This document shows, piece by piece, positions 56,536 to 64,000 of a stretch of 64,000 nt of DNA. This stretch comes from Hyposmocoma kahamanoa. Its lineage: Eukaryota; Arthropoda; Insecta; Lepidoptera; Cosmopterigidae. A model generated the notes under the pieces. The model was not told the DNA's origin and ran no database searches. It saw nothing but the letters and a program-made list of their open reading frames with translations. The stretch spans positions 16,510,548 through 16,574,547 of the forward strand of contig NW_020654810.1 of assembly GCF_003589595.1 (NCBI RefSeq), read 5' to 3'. A program made the translations under genes and the position numbers. Numbering within the stretch: position 1 is the first letter of the stretch; every line of letters begins with the position of its first letter.

Positions 56536-56899
56536 GACAAACAACGTTAAGGATGTCTTTGATACCTTTTCCGTTACTGGATGTTAAAATATATTATGAA
56601 AATTTACAATGACATCTGGTTTTTGATTTATCTGGTTGGATTTAAACTATGGATTTCCTTATGCCCCAGTAACGAAATTAATTCTGAGAACGTTAAACCG
56701 AACATTGACCGGAATCAAATTTAATTCAGTTTCCAGTAAATTGGTTCCACTGAGAATCAAAATCAGTGCTCATCATAAATTGCTCAGAGTGCTTAACCCG
56801 GGACTGGTCTCTTTTGAGTAATAGATGATGATAGTGTTAGCTTTATAAATTTTATTGAATACCAACAAATATTGGATATGAATCTATTTTTTTTCGGAT

Positions 56900-57130
56900 C
56901 TAAGTAGCGTATATTTATACTTTCAAGTAATCCAACGTTTCGAGGTGAGTCAACCATGACCATTGGACCAATAAAGGGCCCGAAACGGGGTATCAGGGAT
57001 ACGGAATTCTGGGGCACTTCTCAGATCACCCAGACCAGAACCAATTTGGTTTTCATTTCCCAAAATGGTTCTACCGGGAATCGAACCCGGGACCTCCGTA
57101 TCCACCGGCTACATCCGTTGTCTAACTTGG
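56900..57130 (-). repeat. family C copy joined to a tRNA-like box B sequence
   Basis: CCAACGTTTCGAGGTGAGTC and AACCATGACCATTGGACC are the family C core in reverse. At 57070-57092 CCGGGAATCGAACCCGGGAC is an antisense tRNA T-arm with a perfect 5-bp stem. Whether these belong to one element is unclear. Confidence 0.55.
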
Positions 57131-57237
57131 CTTGGCCTTGGCTTTATTATCATCCTGTTCAGTATAATGTAAAACACTGGAATTTGAGACTTTTACAGTT
57201 CTTGGACACTTAATGCATTATAATTATGTATTATGTA

Positions 57238-57535
57238 TAGAGCTACTTGTGAAAGGATTTGAAGAACGAAAGTACTGCCACCTTACCTATTTCTGTCGCC
57301 AAGCAGTAATGTGAGCATTACTACGTTCTGGTCTTGAAGGGTTAAGGATGCTGGTGAAATTACAGCCACATGGGACTTAACAACTTATGTCTCAGGGTGA
57401 TGGGCGCAGAGGCAGTGCACCTCAGATCTTTGCGATTTAAAGCTTAGAGTGGCACTGCAACTGTTATGGACAGGCGTGTCGTTTACTATCAGGCGCACGA
57501 CTGTTCGTCTCATCAGTTAGTATCTTAAAAAATCC
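57238..57535 (+). repeat. family A repeat, full-length
   Basis: From GTATAGAGCTACTTGTGAAA through GCCACCTTACCTATTTCTGT, GGTTAAGGATGCTGGTGAAA, CTCAGATCTTTGCGATTTAA and GACAGGCGTGTCGTTTACTA to ATCTTAAAAAA. It is directly followed by the LINE-tail motif at about 57600-57705 (CAACCCGCATTGGGTCAGCG...CCCAGCAGTGAG). Confidence 0.9.
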
Positions 57536-57716
57536 TTCTTTACCACGAGCTTTTCGGTGAAGAAAACCATCGCGATGAAACCTGCACGTCGAAGAAGGTT
57601 CACAATCCTCGGAAAACGTGTGAAGTACCCAACCCGCATTGGGTCAGCGTGGCGGACTATGGCCTAATCCCTCGCCTAGAGAAGACTCGTGCCCAGCAGT
57701 GAGACGTACAAAGGGG

Positions 57717-58690
57717 ACGATTATGATATTTTCCTTCACGGAGAAAAGTTTAAGGAGACTGGTATCATGACTGTAGCATCACAGTACATTTACTCAAATA
57801 TTTTATATGCCCGTAAAAATATACATAATTTTGTTAAGAAAGAAGTAAATATCCATAATACTAACCTTAGAACAAACTAGTGGAATAATTTCACAAAAAA
57901 TAATTGAATATCAATTCAATAAAAATTTAAAATACAGTGAATAGCGCATCCCTCGCCAGGGCTGGTAACTTGTAAAGATATCTAACTGGATGATAAAACT
58001 GTCATAGATTTCTCATAGATGGCGCTACGACTAAAAAGTCATTGGAAAAACCAAAATACAAAGATACGACGCATGCACATAGAAAAATTTGTGAAGTCCG
58101 CTGGTTCCTTCCGTGGCTTAGTTGGTATAGATGGCACGGTAAGCTAGAAGACATCGGTTCGAACCCGGCCGGATCGATGGAATTTTTTCTGAGTGTTCGA
58201 TCTTTGTATTAATAATTATTAACCTTAGAACTAAGTCCAAACTCATGGTACCAGATTTTCGTTTAACTAAGGTAAACGATTCTTTTATGGGGAACTGTAT
58301 ACGTTTTTACAATAGGATTCCGGAGCATATATTAAGATTACCATTTCCTAACTTACATAAAAAGTATTTTAATTGAAAATTCATATTACAAAATTGTAGA
58401 CTACGTGTTAGATAAAGATGTATGGAAAGACAACGTGAGTCTAGATTCCACACAAATATGATTCAAAATGTATTCTACAGCATTTAATTTTATTTGAAAA
58501 GAGCAATCCCTAGAGTTTCTTGCTCGTTCTTCTCAGGGAGGTCAGCGTAGTGAACGAGCAGTAGCTTAAAAAATGACGTTTTCAAGTGTAAAAGTTCTAA
58601 TATTTAAATATGTATAATATATTTTTATATATTATAATCATATATTATATATAATTTTAATAATAAATGATTATTTGACTTTGACTTTCA
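57717..58690 (+). pseudogene. non-LTR LINE 3' end, split by a later insertion
   Basis: Two pieces of one ORF2 C-terminus: 57717-57873 (KETGIMTVASQYIYSNILYA, RKNIHNFVKKEVNIHNTNLR) and 58220-58461 (KSKLMVPDFRLTKVNDSFMG, NCIRFYNRIPEHI, then after a frameshift SYYKIVDYVLDKDVWKD, stop TGA 58459-58461). The pieces line up in frame across the interruption. A 3' UTR-like stretch with TTCTTGCTCGTTCTTCTCAG follows, and the element seems to end in AT-rich sequence near 58690. The insertion at 57874-58219 has its own entry. Confidence 0.8.
57874..58219 (+). mobile_element. family S1 tRNA-like SINE inserted into a LINE, with target duplication
   Basis: TAACCTTAGAAC flanks it on both sides (57862-57873 and 58220-58231), a 12-bp target-site duplication typical of LINE-driven retroposition. 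Inside: AAACTAGTGGAATAATTTCA at the 5' end, CATAGATTTCTCATAGATGG, the tRNA-like TGGCTTAGTTGGTATAG ... GGTTCGAACCCGG, and the end GATCTTTGTATTAATAATTA. There is no poly-A tail. The 14.6-kb copy shares the tRNA-like half and the 3' end. Confidence 0.85.
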
Positions 58691-59840
58691 ACATTAGCGT
58701 AAAGTATTCATACCAAATATTCTCAAACACACGAAACCTAGAAATTAACCTCTCAATTAATAATAACAATAAATATATATCGTTCTAAAAAAATGTGACA
58801 CCCGCTACAGTTCTTGCAGCACCCTGTTATGAACTTTTTTTAAATAAATTTAAAATAACAGTTGAGAGAGAGGTAAGCGTAATGTTTATAGTAGTATGCT
58901 GTCTTAATTTTGACAAATAATCGGTAGGAACAATGTTTAAATGACAACACTAACAAGAGTTTGATAAATATTAGTACAAACAGTGAATTAAACTACAAAA
59001 TTGTAAAAAGTATATCAGATTGTAAGCAGAAATGGAAACTTAAAGTTTTCACTTTGACAAACAATTAGAAGAAACTAGGATTTAATTAGTAGCTGAACCT
59101 GAAAGACAGAATCTGTTTGTCGAAAGACTGTCTTTTGCATTAATCCATTAGCAACCTGTAGACAAAGTAACGGTTGTTACTAGCGCAATGAATTTATCCA
59201 ATAATTCATTTATTAGTGAATTAAGAAACAACCATTCTTCCACTGGGCTACCACAGCTGTGTTAACACTGTAACAATATTATACTGAAATTTATTGCAAC
59301 AAACAGCAGTAAAATTTGTTACTAACAATTAATTATAATTTATTACTTGCTACTCTAAATACCTACATTGTGTTACACATTGAACAAATTTGAAGTATCT
59401 GAAGAAGTATTTTAATTTGAGTAGGTATTCCTGATTTACGACGTCCATATGAAAGAGCGGTGCGTATAACCAGTTAATGAAGATCTATGGATATTCATTA
59501 CTTCGGTTCTGTTTACGTTAAAGAAACAACTGAAGAGGGAAGCAAAGAAGTTCATCTTTAATTGGCGCTAAAATCCCGCTGGTATTTTGTACTATAAGTT
59601 ATATTACTTTGGCAAATACGGAAAAGTCTAAACACAAGGACGAATAAAGTTATTGTTTTATTTTATATAAGTGTATTGGATTTTAGATTTGCATACTTAG
59701 AGTTCTGATACCTTGATTAAATGTCTTCAGAGGGGCTCTAACGTTTTCGTTACCATTATAAAATGTAACTTCAAAATAATTTCCGTGTTATCGCGAAAAA
59801 TTAGAAGAAGTTTTCTAAATTATCACAACTTTTTTGTATT
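58690..59840. other. AT-rich intergenic stretch, no recognised feature
   Basis: No repeat shared with the rest of the window and no open frame of note. Confidence 0.5.
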
Positions 59841-59845
59841 TTAAC

Positions 59846-59930
59846 TGCCTCTGTGGCCGAACGGTTACCATGTCGCACTGCCACGCAGAGGTCCCAGGTT
59901 CGATTCCCGGGCCGAGAGGAATATTTGTAT
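59846..59930 (+). repeat. tRNA-like SINE head, interrupted by a MITE
   Basis: GCCTCTGTGGCCGAACGGTT (box A) and CAGGTTCGATTCCCGGGCCG (box B), with CCTCT/AGAGG pairing of the ends. The T-stem has one mismatch and the middle does not fold as an anticodon arm. Its 3' flank is broken by the element at 59939. Confidence 0.6.
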
Positions 59931-59938
59931 GGCCTAAG

Positions 59939-60233
59939 CAACGAGTATATAACCAGAAATAGAGACGAATTGTCATTTAATTCGTTTGAAAACTATTCTG
60001 CCATACCATTACTGTGACAACTGCGCTCCGATTGGCTAGCCCGAGTTCGAAACAATTGACGGGTGCCGTCAATGGGCGTCGTCAACTGTTTCACTTCAAA
60101 ACGACCAGTTAACTTATTTTTACATTTAATTTAATTTTACAGTTAATTAATATTTATAAGAGCTGTATCGCTAATGTGTTACCAGGAATATATGGGCCTC
60201 ATTTCGTCTCTATTTCTGGTTATATACTCGATG
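59939..60233. mobile_element. hAT-like MITE, 295 bp, intact termini and target duplication
   Basis: The terminal inverted repeats are 31 bp, 59939-59969 and 60203-60233, starting CAACGAG/CATCGAG with one mismatch at the third base. The element is flanked by an exact 8-bp direct repeat GGCCTAAG (59931-59938 and 60234-60241). An 8-bp duplication with ends starting CA is the hallmark of the hAT superfamily. The interior is AT-rich without any transposase frame, so it is non-autonomous. Confidence 0.9.
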
Positions 60234-60241
60234 GGCCTAAG

Positions 60242-60458
60242 TTTTTTTTATAATATCAAGTGACGGGACGAACAAGTCGTGCGCCTGATGGTAAGCTACA
60301 CGCCTGTTCATAACGGTTGCAGTGCTACTCAGAGTTTTAAATCGCAAAGATCTGAGGGGCACTGCCACTGCGCCCGTCACCCTGAGACATAAGTTGACAA
60401 GTCCCATGTGCCTGTAATTTCACCAGCACCCTTACCCTTCAAAACCGGAACGCAGTAA
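60242..60458 (-). repeat. family A repeat
   Basis: TTTTTTTATAATATCAAGTG (A-rich end in reverse) through GTCCCATGTGCCTGTAATTT to CTTCAAAACCGGAACGCAGT. It begins right after the MITE's target duplication and stops where an S1 copy starts. Confidence 0.9.
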
Positions 60459-60477
60459 TGGTGATATATATACATAG

Positions 60478-60635
60478 CAACAAGCACACGGAAAAGTTCG
60501 TGAGGTCCGCTGATTCGTTCCGTGGCTTAGTTGGCATAGCGTCTGTCACGGTTTGCTAGAAGACGTCGGTTCGAATCCGACCGGATCGAAAGGATTTTTT
60601 CTAAGTATTCTATCCTTATATTAGTAATTATAAAA
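60478..60635 (+). repeat. family S1 tRNA-like SINE, copy 3
   Basis: CGTGGCTTAGTTGGCATAGC, AGACGTCGGTTCGAATCCGA and CCGGATCGAAAGGATTTTTT match the other S1 copies. The 3' end TATTAGTAATTATAAAA is diverged. Confidence 0.85.
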
Positions 60636-60779
60636 TTCTTATTTTATTTTAAAATAAAACATTTTACAAAACGTAAATTAAATTTGAATGGTCTTTGGTC
60701 GATTGAAAATAAAGTACTTAAATTGATAACTATAGTAACTACAGTGAAATATGGTTGGCGTAAATAATTTTTATTATTA

Positions 60780-60890
60780 TACTCAGTCAACCGTGACCAT
60801 GGGACAAAAGGCCCGAAGCGTTGGTTTGTTTAAAAAATAAATATACACGATTGAGATCGGAAAAAATAGTTTCATTCCCAATATTTGTTT
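60780..60890 (-). repeat. repeat family C copy
   Basis: CTCAGTCAACCGTGACCATG, GGCCCGAAGCGTTGGTTTGT and GATCGGAAAAAATAGTTTCA are the reverse complement of the 14.3-kb copy. Confidence 0.75.
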
Positions 60891-60947
60891 TGTTAATAAT
60901 GATTACAAAAGGTTTTACCGATTGAAACTAGAATGTTTTGAGAACAC

Positions 60948-61245
60948 TATATAACATCAAGTGACGGGACGAACAAGTCGTGCGCCTGATGGTAAGCAAC
61001 AAGCCTGTCCATAACAGTTACATTGCTACTCAGAGCTTTAAATTGCAAAGATCTGAGGGGCACTACCACTGCGCCCGTCACTCTGAGGCATAAGTTGACA
61101 AATCCCATGTGCCTGTAATTCCACCACACCTTACCCTTCAAAACCGGAACACAAAAATGCTGACATTACTGCTTGGCGGCAAAAATAGATATGGTGGCAG
61201 TACTTCCCTGGACGAACTCTTTCGCATGGAGCTCTACTGCTACTG
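60948..61245 (-). repeat. family A repeat, full length
   Basis: ATATAACATCAAGTGACGGG through all family blocks to GGAGCTCTACTGCTACTGAA. One of the best preserved copies. Confidence 0.92.
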
Positions 61246-61259
61246 AATATTATGGAAGA

Positions 61260-63300
61260 GATATTTCAAACGAAAATATATTATGTTATATTGGTTTTCG
61301 TTAAAAAGAAGTGCATATAATTATGTATGTCTTTGGAAAGATGATAATTATAATGACGGCACTTCACATGACTACTTGTATTCGCTATTGGGTGTTTGAT
61401 GTACTTGGAAAAATATTTGATGTATAGACAAACATGCGAACACTGACAAATATGACCATCTACACGTGGAACCAAATACGAAGTTAAAATAATGAAAATG
61501 ACCATAGTGTGCGATGCGTATTTACCTATTTTGCTCCTTAGACGTTCGGCGAGGAACCGACCAGCGCACGGTAACGCGAGATTGGTGTTTTATATAAGTT
61601 TGCTTTATTCGTCGAATAGGCAAACGAGGCAACTTGACACACGCTATCTATATATGGTGATTCTTTGACAAATATATCAAATATGCAAATTCAAATAGCC
61701 ATGTGAAGTGCCATTATCAGAATTCTAGTAATCATAGTTTTAATTTCGTATGTTTTACTTTGAATCATTTAGAATGTTGTATTTTTTTCGTTGGCAATCC
61801 TTAGGTTTGGACCATATGGCCGGACTTCACTGGGGAGTGTACCCCGTGACCTACGGACTAAAACCTCTCCTCATAAATTACTCTCTGCAGACTCGAGGCA
61901 AGTACCCTTTTTTATATTCTCTCCATTTTTTGTTATAACTTACAATATTCCATTCGGTTCATTTTTTATTTTTTATATAATTATTTATTTTTTATATTAT
62001 GTACGTCTATTGTTGTTCAGCTACACTCGTGATGCTACAGCCAGTACATCATAAGCATTCAGCGCCTCTCTGTCCCACATAGCCAGCATGGAGTTCACTA
62101 TCGCCGAATCCTCACATAGTATAATAAAACAAGAGGGTAACTTCATAAAAACGTAGCAGCACGCGGTCTGTATATGTGCACGCTTGCCGCACACACATTC
62201 CCAAAATCTCACGGTGCACTCACATTGCATAGCGCGAGCTGTTGCAGTCCGTTCATTATAGAATTGAAACATCCGCTCGCTGTTTTAGAAATGACATCAA
62301 ATAGTAAACATATATATTGTTGTAAATATGGATACTTTAGAGTCGACGTCTTGGCGGTAACAACCATTAGTGCGCAACGAGAAGTGAGCGTTCCTACACC
62401 CCATGTACGTGCACCCGGAGCAGCTCACCCAAAGCACTTTGAGATCCGTACTTGTACAAACGGGCTAACCTGGGGTCAGAACCTAACTGAGAAGGTCCCT
62501 GCGCGGGCTTGCTTGCCCAGGTTTTAGTGCCCTTGCCGTATAACCAAGTGGTTGATAGAGAGGGTCACTATAAACAAAACTTTTGTAGAAAGATATGGGA
62601 CTGTTGTATTATGGTGGTTGCTAAATAGCACGAGAATACTATGATGAACAATCTTAAACCTTATTCACAGTGGTTAATATTGAGTGTGCTAAATATTAAA
62701 CATAACTTATTTAATAACATAAAATTTAACATTGTCTTACTGTTATCAATGCATCAAATATTATTGTATTTTTATCAGTAGGGAACTGTTTTGCTTCAAA
62801 TTATTTAATTAAGTCTCTATTTTATTGTAATATAAGCTGTTTGTGCCCTCCAAAATATAAATAAATAAATAAAAAGTACAACAATTAACAATTTACAAAT
62901 TTACAAATTATGTTTACAACTAAAATAATAATGTGACATCCTACTCTGGGAGCGAAGTGTAGGCATTGATACTCGTACACCCGACAAGCGGAAGTTGCCT
63001 TACTTATTACACTATGGTCCCGACTTCTAATCATCATGTAAAGGTTGTGCCCCTAAATCTTTGCATTGTGAAGGCTACCGGGTGTTGTATTAGTTCGACT
63101 GTTAATCTTCCTCTCGATGATCCGTATAAAAGACGCAATGGCCCTGAGCATTCGACGTTTTTTCTCGCAGTTTGCACATTCACCATAGTCTCGTACTTCA
63201 GACCCTTGTATACTGTGAGAATGTACGAGCTTGTCCTATTTCTGTACCCCAGGCTGAAAAGTGTTTTTTTCCGTCTGCGTCAGATATAGGAAGTTAATTT
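61260..63300. other. intergenic stretch with unclassified open patches
   Basis: No repeat shared with the rest of the window. Two patches look protein-like but are not recognised. On the - strand 62272-62021 has an 83-codon frame rich in Cys with the end AMWDREALNAYDVLAVASRV. On the + strand 62170-62527 has a 117-codon frame. Around 61800-61910 GGACCATATGGCCGGACTTC followed by CCCCGTGACCTACGGAC could be a retroelement remnant. Confidence 0.4.
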
Positions 63301-63304
63301 TGTA

Positions 63305-63580
63305 TGATATTAAGTGACGGGACGAAAAAGACGTACGTTTGGTGCTAAGCGACACGCCTGTCCTTATGGACTGCAACTGCTACTGCCACTGCTAGTCCCA
63401 CTGCAACTGTTATCAGTTGCTATGGGACTTGTCAACTTATGTCTCAGGGTGATGGGCGTAGTGGCAGTGCCCCTCAGATCCTTGCGATTTAAAGTTTTGT
63501 ATGGCACTGCAACTGTTAAGAATAGGCGTGTCGCTTACCACCAGGTTCATGGTTCGTCTCATGCATTGATATTATAAATA
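63305..63580. repeat. family A, two fragments in opposite orientation
   Basis: 63305-63365 is the - strand 3' end (GATATTAAGTGACGGGACGA...CACGCCTGTCC). 63420-63580 is a + strand 3' half (ATGGGACTTGTCAACTTATG to TTGATATTATAAATAAATA). About 55 bases of (CTGCAACTGCTACTGC)-like repetitive sequence lie between. Confidence 0.8.
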
Positions 63581-63916
63581 AATACTTCCTACGATAGAAG
63601 TGAATCAGGCTCAAACAATGTTATTCTTATGATCATAAACGCCGATAGTGTATTATAATAAAAATACGGTATTCAAATTTAGCGCCATGCATTCTATATA
63701 CAGATAAAGATAAATTAATTTTCATTATAAATTAATCCAACACGTCAAACAAATGTGTTTCATTTATATATTAAAATGATTAATAAAGAGGAAGCTTATT
63801 TATACAATCTTCATAGTAAAGCTATACATTTTAATCTTAGAACCTAGTAATATACTTGCGAATGCCTAAACTAAATGTTTTAGGCATCTTTCTTGTGTGG
63901 ATTTTTCCCTTAGTTA

Positions 63917-63923
63917 TATTATA

Positions 63924-64000
<77 letters not shown>
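63917..64000. repeat. (TA)n followed by (GT)n microsatellite
   Basis: TATATA runs from 63917, with GT interruptions, become an uninterrupted (GT)n from about 63954 that continues past the window end. Confidence 0.97.

Noticed and set aside
59846..59921. functional tRNA gene
   Set aside because: T-stem mismatch and no foldable anticodon arm; interrupted 3' flank.
1..64000. CRISPR arrays, operons or prokaryotic mobile islands
   Set aside because: Spliced exons, SINEs and LINEs show this is animal nuclear DNA; no regularly spaced repeat arrays exist.

Overview
This is a eukaryotic window of AT-rich DNA with GC-rich coding islands and many interspersed repeats. It most likely comes from a moth or butterfly. 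That is inferred from three things: the conserved exons spell an insect Musashi/Rbp6 protein, the tRNA-derived SINEs and LINE tails match lepidopteran styles I recall, and no prokaryotic gene structure is present. No alignment or search was run.

The only host gene I can support is the 3' part of an RNA-binding Musashi homologue (Rbp6) on the + strand. Seven coding exons (6202-6284, 22426-22510, 24382-24414, 25322-25402, 36661-36726, 38158-38378, 40425-40466) join in frame. They give the last 203 residues of the protein: the end of RRM2 from the RNP1 motif, the linker, and the low-complexity C-terminus ending TNGYH. The start codon, RRM1 and the first part of RRM2 lie upstream of base 1. Introns reach about 16 kb. 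All junctions from the second exon to the sixth are phase 1, so the three small exons are frame-neutral cassettes. Two exons (22426 and 25322) stay open past their donor sites and could be alternative last exons with new C-termini. The introns after them are rich in UAG, the Musashi recognition core, and one block is strongly strand-biased.

Layout: 1-6201 is an upstream intron with one SINE. 6285-22425 is a long intron, single-copy in its first half and repeat-bearing from about 12.3 to 17.9 kb. 22.4-25.5 kb is the exon cluster and alternative ends. 25.5-36.6 kb is a long intron with no repeat I recognise. 36.6-40.5 kb holds the last coding exons, with two MITE-like copies bracketing the sixth. 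40.47 to about 44.9 kb is a probable very long 3' UTR of alternating GC-rich and AT-rich blocks.

From about 45.4 kb to the end the character changes to intergenic repeat graveyard: an inverted mariner-type remnant, several LINE reverse-transcriptase fragments (one split by a later insertion with a 12-bp target duplication), tRNA-like SINEs, a hAT-like MITE with an 8-bp target duplication, about ten copies of one unclassified family (called family A here), and a (GT)n microsatellite running off the end. No second host gene, functional tRNA, rRNA or CRISPR array was found.
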